Origin: Kappaphycus alvarezii
Lineage: Eukaryota > Rhodophyta > Florideophyceae > Gigartinales > Solieriaceae
DNA: 64,000 nucleotides
NCBI GenBank assembly: GCA_002205965.3
Contig: NADL03000771.1
Coordinates: forward strand, 1,302,001 to 1,366,000
Direction: 5' to 3'
Of the stretch, positions 9,976 to 25,559 are shown one piece after another. How positions within the stretch are numbered: position 1 is the stretch's first letter; each line of letters opens with the position of its first letter. The position numbers and the translations under genes are program-made. The notes beneath the pieces are model-generated. The model made no database searches. It was not told the origin of the DNA and saw only the letters and a program-made list of their open reading frames with translations.

Positions 9976-12900
9976 AGAGACTGGATATTTTGCCCAGAAG
10001 GTCAAAAAAAGTTCCCTGTTCTATGAACCAAAACATCTTTCTCATTGAAGTGCTCGGATTACTCTGAATTAAACCACTTCCTGGATAAAACGTGTGATGT
10101 TTCTAGGGCGAATTTTAGCGATGAGTACAGTGGGCATAATGTTGTTATTTTGAGGTCTTCGTGGTGAATGAAGGGTTTGGGGGTGCTCTTTGCAATCAGT
10201 CAGCACTGTATGTAAGCATTCATTACAGCTCTGAGTGATTCGATTCAGTTGCATTGGTGGGAATTATTAACAGAATTCAGCTGGAATATCTGTGGAGCTT
10301 CCCTAGGGAACAAACCCCGATGAAGCAGTCAATGGACCATCGGAGTCTATTTATATTAGTCTACAGTATAACAAAGAAAAACAAGAATTATGCACTAATT
10401 CTCACTTGCACATTTAACAACAAATAATGGCTTTATCGATATCAATTCCAATAGTTCTGTCATCACGCGGTACAAATTTTCTTCTTTTCCTGGGTTTTTT
10501 TTATCGATTTAATGGCACACAAAGCACATTATAAAATTGTCCAATATATCTCAGAGTGTAGCCACGAAACGAATAAAGCCATACCAAACCTTCCACTGAA
10601 TTAATGAAATTCAGCCGATTTGGTTTGTACCAGCAACCAATGCTTTCAACTTGCTCCTTTCATAGGTTGCTATATAATCTCCAGTTACTGATCCAACCGA
10701 AGTCCAACCGTCTGAAGCCTCACTGACATGCCAAAATTTTCAAGCTAAACCAACCCGTGAGAAGAGTGATACATAAATTCGGCAGCTGCCTGTAACTTTT
10801 TAAGGAGGTGACAATAGTTTCCAAGTGATTGAAATGAGGTTTCAGTCTCTAGCAATTATTGCGTCTCATCCTTATGCAAACCAAGAAATGAAATTATAGC
10901 GGCTACCGTGAAGGTTTAGTTTCCTATTTTTGCTCCGAATTTAGAAGAGATGATGTTTATGGGAGACTTGCTCTCTAATAAGCAGCCTCATTCACACCAG
11001 CTTAAGTTTCGGAGCAAAACCTTCTAGATGCTCCTGTAGTTTCGCTGTTACTATACCTTTTTTAGATGTCTAACGAAAGAGGGTTTACCCCTCTCTTTCC
11101 CTTTCTCTTTCCTTTTTGGTCTACATACAGCAATTAAAATTCCTATCATCTCGTCACCAGAAATATTTTCAATGTCCTCCCAGAATATTTCGCCTTGTAC
11201 GTATGACCCCAAATATCTTCACCTGGGACCAAGAGTTCTACCAACGGCTCTTACAACAAAATTTTCCGATATGAACGTGGTTTCTGCTCAAGTGAAACTT
11301 CAAAATCAGTTCTCGTCTATTTCATTATTCACCAAGCCTAGTAACTTATGGTAAGAGGAATTAATAATATACCATCTAGTGTCTTCTTCTGGTCTCCAAT
11401 GCAATATAACCTTCTACATCCATCATTACCAGACTTCACCCCCTAAGAATTGTCACTCGTGCCTCCGTCAACCCAATAATACTGCTATTGAGGGCCTTAA
11501 GCTCCGTGAATTTGACCATATAACTTCTTTATTACCTCCTTAGCCAAGCAAAGGAGAAGATTATCTATTCAATCCCCTAAGTATTTTTGGAAGATGAGGC
11601 GAGGGCGAATGGGATTGTGTATGGATTGGGTAGGAAGGGAAAGTTAGCGAATATTTAGAGAAAGGTATGGCCCCGAAGTTGGGTTATGATGGGGTTGAGG
11701 CGTAATTTAAGGTTAAAAAGGGAGCGAAATTGTTAAAGGAGGGATGTTAAAAAATATCGAGCGCGAGAGGCTACACCACGAGATTGATGAAGCGTCGTAT
11801 AGATCTGAGCAGGTTATCTCAATGATGAGGCATCTGACTGAAACTAACATTCTTTTATACATTATCATAAATTATGCAGGATTCTCTTTTATATGCACTA
11901 AACTGAAATTCTTGTAAGTCATCATCATTCTAAGTATCTTTCATATGTAGTGATGACTGATTGCACATATAATTTCCTCCCCTCAGCTATAAGAAATGCA
12001 TCAGAATCCTCTTTTTACCTCCCTCTATATCAATAAAATTGGAGATTATAATCGCTTTTTCGACGGACAGGTGAACACACATTAGACGATCTTACCTAAA
12101 AAGACCGGAACTAACTTCACTAAAAATCATGGAATTAGTGAATCACTTTCTATCATATCCCCATGTCAATTGATACGATGGATCCTTTTGGTGCTTTCTG
12201 GCTCCTCTATCGATTAAAGATACAAAAACCTTATGAATATGTGTGTCATTAGTGGATAGAGGTTTAGATGTTTAGGGGTTTAAACCCCCTAATAAATGCC
12301 CTAATCCTCGCAACGTAAAACCGATAATCGATCCCTTCGTACTGCAACTTCATCCCGCGTCCAAGCTTAGGTCGAACTTGATTGTAATGACGCTTAGGAG
12401 GTCGTGAAAGACCGTGAAAGGAGGAAGAGGAATAAAAGTTGAGGATTTCTCTTTTGGGTCGGCATCTGCGAAATCAGTTGTATTGGTTCAGGCCAGCGGG
12501 AGATTCTCGGTATAGGCGGAAGACGCAAAGGGGCGGTACTAAGACTGATGGAAATTAGGAGAACCTCACGTTGCACACCATGCGACATTACCTTCACCCA
12601 GAAAGTCTACCTGCAGATACATTAAAGCAGTTAAAAAAAAGCACTATAAAGGGATTTACTTCTTCGCCAAAAACAAAAAGAATTGGAATCCTTTTTCATT
12701 GAGTTTTTGAAGAAATCTTCACTTCCTACCCAAATTACGGTTTGTTTGTATTTCTGTCCGCGCTGTGATTGGAGAGGGTGAGGTCGGGGGCTGAGCACCT
12801 TTAAATTTGCCCTCGCAGTCCCTCCATTCACCTTAGCCACGCCAATCCTAGGTATTTTCATGCGGAGCCGCGTTTGTTGGTTGCGACCTGCGTTTCATAT

Positions 12901-13060
12901 TTGCCTCTTGACACCATTCGCCGTTCCCGTCCCGCTGGTGCCGTTTGCCGTTGCTGTAGTTGACCTCTTGCTGTTTTCGTCTGCATTTTCGCTCACTGCT
13001 ATTGTTAGCCCTGTGAGTGGTGCTGTTGTGCCACTTTCCCCTTGCTCAATCGATAAGGCT
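9976..13060. other. AT-rich stretch without recognisable genes
   Basis: No frame longer than about 100 codons and no known motif on either strand. One TACAGTA word lies at 10362. A 16-base near-palindrome around AGGGGTTTAAACCCC lies near 12271-12288. The frames at 12.4-12.9 kb are short and unrecognised. Confidence 0.5.
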
Positions 13061-13068
13061 TCCACTCT

Positions 13069-13660
13069 GTGGCTATTGAAATGTCCCTGCCGCCTCAAAA
13101 AGGTCGTTTACCTCGGTTCGAGGAGAAGCGAAGGAAATCTCGCGAAGCTATGACTACCAGAAGAGCAGCACTGAACCCTGAACAACGAGAAGCTGAGAGA
13201 ACTCACGACAGGAGTGTAAGATGCAGGGGAGAGCTGCCAAATCTCAGCAAGCAGTTGAAAGAGAGACCAAGGGCTTCAGTAACAGAGGAGAGCTGCGAAA
13301 CCTCAGGAATATGGTTAAAAAGGAAGAGAAAGAGAAAAAGCTGGATAGCGTCACAGTATGGCGGCTCAAAGTGAACGGGAACGAGTTTGACAGTACGAGG
13401 AAAGATGTAGACAAAGAAGAGAAAGGCGAAATCAGAAACTACGCAAGAAACTGCTCGAAGGCTAGAGACCGAACGAGTTCGAGCTCTACACAGTCGCAAT
13501 GCAGCAGATAAATCGCAGACTATCTTGAGAAAGGCTCAAGTCCGAGAGGGAGCTCAGATATGGCGAAGAATGTTCACGGTTGACAAATCTCAGTATATGG
13601 ATGTCGAAGATATGGACATGCAGAGATCGAGAGCTAAAGCGCTTCAATTTTCGTAACAAC
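13069..13660 (+). pseudogene. Unrecognised charged coding remnant
   Basis: Three overlapping plus-strand frames (13069-13374, 13221-13511 and a third to about 13655) are rich in R, E, K and Q, for example RRAALNPEQREAERTHDR, then a basic stretch, then RNAADKSQTILRKAQVREGA. The repeated R-x-A-x-L-x-P-E-Q-R-E-A-E-R style is seen in disordered N-terminal parts of several transposon-borne proteins in algae and oomycetes. I do not recognise a specific family. The frame changes suggest a broken gene. Confidence 0.3.
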
Positions 13661-13759
13661 CATACAGGAACGGTGCTACAGCACCTCTAAAATTTGAAAA
13701 CTGTTGAGAGGGTAGTAAAGTATCATTAACACCTTTACCAGAGCCTCCTTTACTTCTCC

Positions 13760-14915
13760 GCGAGCTCTTGGCAGGTACTGAAATAGAAAAAAAGCGGGCA
13801 AGAACTTTATGGCAAAAGCGTTCAAGTCGAATGCGGATCTCATTCATGTTGAGACTAAGCCCATTCCTGTCAAGTCCCCTAACCCCATGACTGTCGCGGA
13901 GCGCTTCCATGCTCACATACGTTGAGCACATCAGATCATCAGAAGGGAAGCCCCCGACATGGATACAAAGTCTGCCCTTCAGTCTGCGGTAAAGGACGTA
14001 AACGATTCCATCGGTCCCAATGGTCTTGTGCCGACTCTTCTAGTTTATGACGCTCTCCCTCGCATTGGGGTTCCTAACGAAGGATTCACTAAGGAGCGTC
14101 CGATCCAAGCACTTGAGAAGCTCCTTGTCAAGAAAAAGATTGTGCTTACTCCAAATGCTTGGGTTAACCGCCCGCTTCAGGTTCCGTCATTGGCTCTTCA
14201 GTAACATCGCTCGAAAGTGGAGAATGCTGAGTGTCGTTCGAATCAGTTCCTAATTACACCATTCTCGCAAAGTAAGTCAGGATACATCCTGATTTTTTGG
14301 GTATCTTTTATTCCGATATGTTTGTCATTGCGAATTTTAGTTGTTGTTATACTTCCTTGATTTGTTCTACTGTATGATATCATACTTGTTCAGTGTAGCT
14401 TGAATTCTGAACTTTGAATATGTCGGGCTAATATCGTGGACGGCATCGAGAGTTTGAACTAGTATAGTTGCTCGGCACCGTTGCAAGAAATGACCTGGTG
14501 GTGCAGGCTAAGTCCAAGATCAGGGCAGGTGTGGCGGACACAACTGGAAAAGTGGTTCAGCTTGGTAGTGTTCCTCTACTTAAGCAGTCATGAACTCCGT
14601 CCAGGTTTTCGAAAGCAGACAGACAGAATAAAGCTAACCAACCCACAGCCATCTGAACAACATCGTCCCGGAGAGCATCAGCAATTCCCAGGAACTACCA
14701 CGTCGCAGAGGCGTCGAGCCCCCTACGGTGTTACGACATATGTTCACGTGGAGCGCCCGCTCTATGGACTCCCTGAGGCTGGAATCCACTGGTTTCAAAC
14801 ATAAACCATCACAAGTGTCCTCTTGCCATGAAACCTTCCACACATGATATGTGTTTCCTCTACACACCGGGGTTTCTCGCAACCGAACTCCAGGCGCGCC
14901 ATGACATGAGTAACT
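13760..14915 (+). mobile_element. Copia-like LTR retrotransposon fossil (partial)
   Basis: Plus-strand pieces of integrase C-terminal half (SIGPNGLVPTLLVYDALPR near 14010-14070, preceded by PMTVAERFHAHIR) are followed by an RT piece (ERPLYGLPEAGIHWFQT near 14750, then KPSTHDMCFLYTPGF). Integrase before RT is the Ty1/copia order. No LTRs were found. It is broken, with several breaks, and old. A TACTGTA word lies inside it (14368). Confidence 0.65.
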
Positions 14916-15075
14916 TCACTGCTGACCGCCGAGGGAAGCATCCTATGTCTGAATCCCGGAAGCTTAAGACACGTGTCTCGGCGTTTGTTCTACAGTACAC
15001 CGCAGTCATGATTAATCACCGAAAACAGAGAACATACCCCACCACCTGACGTCCATACGGGGCTCTTGCCTGATC
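14916..15075 (+). pseudogene. 3' fragment of RLE-type LINE (first of two in a row)
   Basis: KTRVSAFVLQYTAVMINHRK matches RTMVSAFVQRYTAVMINQRK of the next fragment and, more loosely, the end of LINE copy B. The flanking DNA (R-R-G-K-H-P before it, G-P-Y-G-P-L-like after it) is also shared with 15466-15640, so the unit is duplicated and diverged. Confidence 0.6.
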
Positions 15076-15118
15076 CCCCACTAGAAATCATGAATTAGGT
15101 GTCTTTTTCTCTTGCATA

Positions 15119-15156
15119 TACAGTATACTGTAAACTTGCACATACAGTATACTGTA
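15119..15156. repeat. Tandem TACAGTATACTGTA palindromes
   Basis: The 14-base palindrome TACAGTATACTGTA occurs at 15119-15132 and again at 15143-15156, each followed by AAA. It belongs to the TACWGTA tracts discussed in the findings. Confidence 0.9.
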
Positions 15157-15179
15157 AATTGTATTACAGTGATAAAAAG

Positions 15180-15640
15180 ATGGAAAAAAACCTTCTGGGG
15201 GGACGACACTCTGAAAGCCACCCCAAAGCCTCTTCGCTCCCTCCCCGCAGGAATCGACGTCATCATCGTCAGCCCGAGTCTCGCCCCTACCGAGGCCTCG
15301 CCGATGGCGGAACATCCGCGCTCGAACGAGCCACCCTGAAGAAGCACAACTACTACGGCCCTTCTTGCCGATCCGAGGGCATCGAACTGCGCCCCTTGGC
15401 AATCGACGTTTACAGCCAGATCGACATTTCCGGCCTCCAGCTCCTCCAGGACATTGCCATCTGCACCGCCGCTAGGCAGGGAAAGCCTGCCTTCACGGAG
15501 TTTCGCGCGCTTCGTACAATGGTGTCAGCATTCGTGCAGCGGTATACTGCCGTCATGATCAACCAGCGCAAATTCTGCGCGGTTGAACCCCAATATGTCC
15601 AGCCGGGGCCGTACGGTCCCCTCGTAATGCATTTTAGTAA
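15180..15640 (+). pseudogene. 3' fragment of RLE-type LINE (endonuclease region and tail)
   Basis: One frame carries PAGIDVIIVSPSLAPTEASP (the D-V-x-V/I-x-x-P element of the RLE-like domain, 15240-15305). A second, shifted frame carries ATLKKHNYYGPSCRSEGIEL, then R-P-L-A-I-D-V-Y-S-Q-I and the tail VSAFVQRYTAVMINQRK (15330-15575). This is the same order as LINE copy B, broken by at least one frameshift. Confidence 0.65.
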
Positions 15641-15664
15641 TAAAATGTTACCATTCCCCTAATA

Positions 15665-17720
15665 CCGCTGACCACGGCACTTCGTCAATACGCCGTCGGG
15701 CTCCGCGTATCTTCCCCGTCCCGTCTGGCGCATCCGCGTTCCTCACTACGCTCCCCTCTACCATATCTCGGGTCCCCAACGATGTCTGGTCCGCAATGCT
15801 GCTCCGTCAGCTGGAACTGCAGGATTATGGCGAATTGGTTTCGCATGCCAGCAAGAGCTTCCCTTCCTGTAGGCTGCCACATCCGGACGCCCTGGCGATT
15901 TCGTCGTCCAATCGAGCCTCCAATCCCAGGCAGTTCCTCCCTTCAGGCGGATTGCTCATTACAGTACAGAGCGATCTCCGTATGCTCCTGCTTTGATTCA
16001 AAATGCTGCTCGGAAGTCAAACGGGGTCGGTGAGATTGCGGATGTTGCCGCATTCCTGACATTTCAGTGGAAGGTGCGCAATACGGCCCTCCTACCAGCT
16101 GAAGCAAGTCCGTCACTCCATGCCAAACGGAACTTTGCAGCTTGCTTTTGATACACCAGGTGATACATCCGCGTTGTCCGCAACGTGTCATCGATGAACG
16201 TGCCACGCTCGTAACGTTCCGCCCGGTCAGGCGATATCACATTGCTAGGGGGACCATCTTCAGGAACAGCTGAGCTTCGCTATCTGGTCCAATATAGTCG
16301 CTGTTTTGTTGCTTGCAAATAAGGTCATGGAGCGGGCATTTGTTTGGACGTGCCCTTGCCGATGAAATCAACATGAGTATTCCGTATTTCCTGGGGAGGA
16401 AGACGCTACCCAGAAAATCGTCGTAGTAGACTTCATTCATGATTACCCCGTACGACATACACTAGATGGGAACACTTGAATCTGTCTCTGCTGGGTTTCA
16501 CTTCTCACTGCCTTAAAGAATCGTTAAAGTCAGTGTGAGACGTGTAGAGTCGGAGGGGTCCGAGCAAACATGGCATCGACAAGTCGCCAAAAATTTGTCG
16601 AAAAAAATGAATGCAACAAAGAGAGTGTGGGCACAAAGAATACCGGCTGCCGGGGAATTGACATTGGAGCTGTAAAGAGCACGGAAACAGTGTTCTTCAG
16701 GCGTATTATGGTTGGAGTCCGGGATATGGGTCCAACTGCGCTTTCACTACCTCAGCTCGGTCGCCGCTCCGATGTACACCTGACACTGTGGCTTTTATGA
16801 CAGAGTCACAGTATGCCACCAGTTGTGACGGCTCAAAACGTTTCAGCGAACCGTTCATGTTGCGCTGGAAGTTGCAATTAGGCTGCTGCTTTATGGAAAA
16901 GGGGATGGTAAAGATTGTTTCTTGTGCAGCGGGGAGCGAGTGGGAAGGATGTAGAATTTGGTGCAGGTAGACAGGGGTGGGGAATGCGCGGCGTCGCGGT
17001 TTCCACTAACTGGCGGAATAGAGAACGTGAATAAGCGATTCGAACTTTAAGAAGCCATGTCTATCCTATCCAATTTCAGTGGGAGATAGATCCTTTTTGA
17101 TGTTTGACGCCTCTGAGCATGCTTTTACCAAAAGGATGATCTAAACCGGAGGATGGCGTGCCCTCACTGAATGGGTTTGCGGCAGGAGGCGGAAAATGTG
17201 GTATTAGATGCTGAAAGAGACTTTCATTCGGTGACGGTGAAAGCGGATGCGGTTATCCGAGATGTCAGAGAGAAGGGAGCGTTCCTATCTGCATTATTGA
17301 AACGTTGCTTCCAGTGCCTTGCATTTGCATTTGTATTCGAGGGTATCAAATGAGCACACCAAGTGTCCTTAACTCTGTTTCCGCAGCCATTTTTGCGGCA
17401 AGAAGCACCGAGTTGCTGCGGAGCCGGTCAGGTAATGGAAGGAAGGCCAGTACCCTGCGGTTATAAAGGAGTTAAGGTCAGAGATTTATTGACAGGTTGC
17501 TGAGATCCCTCGCCTGACATACTCCGGTCGATTGCACCCTCTTCACGCATCCTTTTTCCCCTCCGGATCTGATGAAACCGCTGCTTCTCCCGTAAACCTT
17601 CCCGCGCTCCCCTCGTTTGACCTATCTCCTGTTCCTACGTCGACCTGATCGTCAACTTGCCCTACCTTAGCCATTTCCCAACAAAACCTTCACAAACCAA
17701 TCCAATTTGATAGATCATCA
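15665..17720. other. No gene recognised
   Basis: Frames up to about 87 codons on either strand (for example 15796-15996 +, 16206-15943 -, 16570-16800 +) match nothing I know. One TACAGTA word is at 15960. No repeats or RNA genes were seen. Confidence 0.4.
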
Positions 17721-18720
17721 GTGGACTCACAATGCGGTATTCCAATGACTCTCGTTAGATCGCTGGCGAAACGCAGTAAAACCCGTGCCACTTTTCCTCT
17801 TGTCAACACAGCAACCTTCAACTTACCAGAAATAACATCCCGTCAACCCGAGGGACAACAAAAACATAAACTCGAAATGTGGACTAAACAACTGCAATGC
17901 CGCACAGCAAAACAAGAGAGTATTAAGAAGCAACAAAACTACCCGCAAACCACTGTCCTCCAAATTCCGCCCACAAACCCAACCACCAGTCCGATATCAA
18001 CAACCCGTCAGTTCACACATTACCTGCAAAAACGATCCGCCCCAACTCCACATTTCGCACCCATCCCCAGATGCCCAAACAACTTACAAATGAATGCCAG
18101 GGCTCACCCCCGGCTGCAACCAATCTGGCAATCCCTCCGTTCCAACCGTGCCACCTCCACCTCCCTCGCCATCCCCTCGCACAGCAGACGTACCCACACC
18201 CGCTACATCAACACCACCGTCCGCCGCATTTGTCGCCGCCGACGACATGGACATTCAATTGTCCCCCGCTTGTTGTGGTTCCTCTTTCGATACAAGGGTG
18301 GATAGGCGAGGGGTAAAACAGTAGAGTAAACTTGGCGCGAATCGGTGACAATGCAAGCCTGGGTTGACGAGGTACGTCAATTTGATCAGCAGGGAACTCT
18401 GCAATTGTTTGAGGCAGAGTTGAAGTGGTGGCCGACCCGTTGGCAATTGGTTTCAAGTTTTGTTCCGGTATGATAATCAAGGGGAGGGATCAAGGCAGAA
18501 GTTTGATCTATGTGCAGGAAACCGAAGCAGCAAAATGTGCTGCGTGCTGCGTGGTACGTCAGCACATCAGCCGATCAACAGAGGATCAATGTTGGAAGGA
18601 GCCATACAAATGCAAAAAAATTCATTGCCGTACAGTACGCTCGAAGCCTCTGCGAAGATATCAGAGCGCGTATTCAGCTGCAAAATTTCCCTTGTTCGAC
18701 CGCAGCACTGAACAATCCTG
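17721..18720 (+). CDS. Unrecognised frames upstream of rsmI, possible gene remnant
   Basis: 17721-18305 is open for 194 codons with a basic, threonine/proline-rich product and no motif. A second possible exon starts at ATG 18351 (MQAWVDEVRQFDQQGTLQLF, then W-W-P-T-R-W-Q) and could splice to a frame from about 18510 (KQQNVLRAAWYVSTSADQQR). The pattern W-x-P-x-x-W ... V-L-R-x-x-W-Y/F loosely recalls the N-terminal part of DDHD-type phosphatidic-acid phospholipase A1. However, there is no room before rsmI for the GXSXG and DDHD domain, so this would be only a fragment. That identity is a weak inference; the region could also be non-coding. Confidence 0.2.
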
Positions 18721-18905
18721 CGCCTTCGACTTCCGACCATCACCAACACAACTGCGGCACCCCTGGCGGCTTCCTGTCATTCCCTAAAGCCCCCGTCCCC
18801 CACCCTCCCATGCAAGCCTTCCTGAACCGTGTTCCGCTCCCCTCCCTTCGCACTCCTTCCCGTTTTGTCTGCACTCTCCCGACCACTTTCCCGCCATTCC
18901 TCCAG

Positions 18906-19801
18906 CCCAACCCTCTCATCTCTACGTAGTCTCCACACCCATAGGCAACCCCGGCGATCTCACCCTCCGCGCCCTCACCATTCTCCGCACATCCTCAATC
19001 ATCGCTGCCGAGGATACACGACGCACCGGTCTTCTGCTTTCCTTTTACCACGCTCGTCATTCCCAACGTTTGGTTTCATGCCATCAACACAACTGGCGAT
19101 CTCGTATTCCGCAATTACTTGCATCATTACAGAAAGGTAGTTCCGTGGCTCTTGTATCCGACGCGGGAACTCCGTGTATCTCGGATCCTGGCGTTGAGGT
19201 AGTGCGGGCTGCTGTCGAGGCAGGAGTCACGGTGGTGCCTGTGCCAGGCGCATGTGCCGCCGTGGCGGGGTGGGTGGCAAGTACGTTTGGTGGTGGGTTT
19301 TGGTTTTTGGGCTTTTTGCCAAGGGGAGGACGAGATAGGACTGAGGTTGTGGAGATGGTGGATCGGTTTGATGGAGGGGTCGTATTGTATGAGGCCCCTC
19401 ATCGCGTGCGAGAGACGCTCAGGGACCTCACGAACATGGAGAGAGGTAGGAGTGTCTGCGTTGCGAGGGAAGTAACAAAAAAATGGGAGGAGTTTGTCAG
19501 ATTTCGAACCATTGAGGAGGCGTGGGAGTATTACGGCGATACGGAGCCGCGCGGGGAGTTCACAATAGTGCTAGGTGCGATTGATGTGAAAACAGAGGCA
19601 GGCACCAGTTTGGAACAGTTTTCGGACGCTAGGGTAGATATCAGGGAATTTATCAGAGGAATGGCGAGGGAGGGTATGCCTGCAAGTAGCATTGCGAGGT
19701 GTGTGGCGGGTGCGACAGGAGTTCCGAAGAAATTGGCATACGGATTTGCGGTCGAAGTGAAGGAGTGTCTGCGACAAGAAAGCAAAGGATATGTCAAGTG
19801 A
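18906..19801 (+). CDS. rsmI: RsmI-type 16S rRNA (cytidine-1402 2'-O) methyltransferase
   Basis: The S-adenosylmethionine enzyme of the tetrapyrrole-methylase fold that 2'-O-methylates C1402 in the decoding centre of bacterial-type small-subunit rRNA; in an alga it should act in plastid or mitochondrion. Motifs in order: LYVVSTPIGNPGDLTLRAL (start of the fold, 18920), AAEDTRRTG, ALVSDAGTPCISDPG, VVPVPGACAAVAG, FLGFLPRGG, VLYEAPHRVRETL, VAREVTKKWEEFVR, EPRGEFTIVLG, and a C-terminal helical part with TGVPKKLAYGFAV. About 295 codons, as in bacteria. The 5' end is unresolved: this frame has no ATG between a stop at 18785 and 19070, which lies past the first motifs. An ATG at 18810 is in another frame; a short intron (for example 18829-18905, ending CCTCCAG) would join it, but the donor is weak. 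The gene converges on MSI1. Confidence 0.88.
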
Positions 19802-20096
19802 CTCTGGAGGAACATTCATTAACGATCAATTTATGGTGAGGACGAAACGTGACGCTGACAAATATATCGACAGGGTGAGTGAGGGCTTCGGGTTGCTGAA
19901 CGCGAAAACAGTGACTCGTAGTGTATATACATAATAACCGCTTTCACAAGACGGTGGCTCGTAGTGTATGTACATTCAAACCACTTCGAGACAAAGGTGC
20001 CAGCGGTAGTAGTCATCACCATGCCATGATAATACTCGGACGCGCCGCGGGTGCGCATGCGCGTAGCATCGAAAAGAACGAGTTGTACAAGACTCC
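19802..20096. other. Convergent intergenic spacer between rsmI and MSI1
   Basis: About 295 bp shared by the 3' ends of two convergent genes. It contains a direct repeat CTCGTAGTGTATRTACAT (about 19915 and 19957). No further feature was seen. Confidence 0.6.
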
Positions 20097-23879
<3,783 letters not shown>

Positions 23880-24451
23880 ATGACGTCAAATCGCCCCTCT
23901 GTCCCTATCTCCAAAAATCGCCCTTCCCGTCCCATCAATGGCCTCCGTCTCGCCGCCTACGCGCCAACCGATGCCGACGACTACATCCGGCGGCAAATTA
24001 AGAAGAAAATCATCGATTTTGTTCGCCGCCTCTTCATAGAAGAAGAGGCGAGGGAGGTAAGTGAGGATGAGACTGAGAACGTCGAGGAGGAGAGCGGGGA
24101 GTCCTTCGAGGAATGGTTAGCCCCTGAGCTAGTGTACGAGACTCAGGAGAAGGATGCGGAGGATGGGGGGAGGATGGGGAGGAGGAAGAGGAGGGGGAGG
24201 AGGATGATGAGGACGAGGTGGATGAGGGAACAGGGGGAATGGAAAGTGTTGGACTGGTGGGGCCTGGACCGGAGAGTATAGAACAAGTGGTGCCGACGCT
24301 GGAACCGGATGGAGATATGTTTAGTAGTTGTAATATCTCCCAGGAGGGAATAGAGAGCTATGAGCCGTTCGCAGATATTTGTGGGGACTGCTTGGACATT
24401 ATGGATATTTTAGAGGAGTTGTTTGGATCTGATTTAGAGAATGGGAAATAA
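23880..24451 (+). CDS. Hypothetical acidic protein (needs one extra G to stay open)
   Basis: ATG 23880 begins MTSNRPSVPISKNRPSRPIN, a basic start, then DDYIRRQIKKKIIDFVRRLF (amphipathic helix), then an E/D-rich stretch. After the six-G run at 24165-24170 the frame turns basic (G-R-M-G-R-R-K-R-R-G). One more G would instead keep it acidic (G-E-E-E-E-E-G-E-E-D-D-E-D-E-V-D) and lead into the 24218-24451 frame, whose end (CGDCLDIMDILEELFGSDLE) is acidic and helical with a TAA at 24449. The continuous acidic character argues that the two frames are one gene and that the run is miscounted or mutated. No family recognised; function unknown. No introns are evident. Confidence 0.5.
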
Positions 24452-25555
24452 GAGGACCTCATTGATTGTTAGTTTCTTAAATATCTTTTGTTTACAGTAT
24501 ATCATCAACCTAAATTGTTTGTATGCATTTCCTGGTACCTTCTGTAGGTTTGTTCGGACTTTAGGGGTAGCCAAAAGTCTATATAAGTTGAGTAAACTGC
24601 TTCCTCATGGAGAGGTCAAGCAAGTTGGCAGACAACTTCAAGCCCAGTCCCAAATAGTTAGGAAGTTGAGAGTCAACTTCAGACCCAAGAAGCGTTTATT
24701 TTAAGCTAGTCACTAAGCATAGGTGGTAGACCCTGCCCCTTCCATACTTGCTTGTAGCCCTTTCAACTGTCGTCCCTATCCACTCCTTTTTGTTCGTTCA
24801 ACTATACCACGGTAGCACTTTTGTCGCTTGCAACACCTCCTTCTTGGGGTAACTGGTTCTGAGGACCTCTTCCCCTGTCGATTTATCCCTATCACCATCC
24901 ACTCCCTGTTCAATGAAATAGAAGATAAAAGCTAAGTAGACGTTCTCACAAAAATGTAGGACTTACGCTCTTGCACACACACGTGAATATAGAACTACTG
25001 AAGCCAAGGGGAGAACAAATTTTACCAATTGCAGTAAATTGGCGCAAAAAGACATTGAAGATTTTATTTCACAGCGGAGCAAAGGTTGCACAGTGGTTGG
25101 AGGAGGGGAAAGGCAAAGTCATATCTAACTCGGCAGTAGTACCCGTACCTGCCGAAACACATACTTTAAAGGGGTTCTGGACTGTGGAGCAGGATAAGGA
25201 GGCACGGATCGGCGCAAATTATTAATGATTCTCCCAACAGCACTTCTACTTCGACCTACTGATCTACATACGTCGCTTCCTCTTCTCGAAATGCACCGTT
25301 CCTGTAGTTTTGCCGCGCAGATCTTGCTGACTGCTTACGAAGGAAGTCAATAACGAAATTTATTAAAAAATCCACGCACCTGCGTCTTGCGCGCTGTAGT
25401 GCATTTGGTACTAAGACTGCACTTCCATCGGCAAAACTGATTATGATGATATTTTTTTGATCTGATTCACTGCTAACCAGCAGGCACTGCGCTGTACAGT
25501 AAGGGCAATTTTCGCTTGTCGCCCGCTATTATCCCGTGTACTGTATAACCACCCG
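24452..25555. other. No gene recognised
   Basis: Frames of up to 87 codons (24441-24704, 24971-25225) without motifs. TACAGTA at 24493 and 25495; TACTGTA at 25539. Confidence 0.4.
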
Positions 25556-25559
25556 AAGG

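Noticed and set aside
12265-12290. TTTAGGGGTTTAAACCCC as an interstitial telomere repeat
   Set aside because: Only one unit with its inverted copy; no array.
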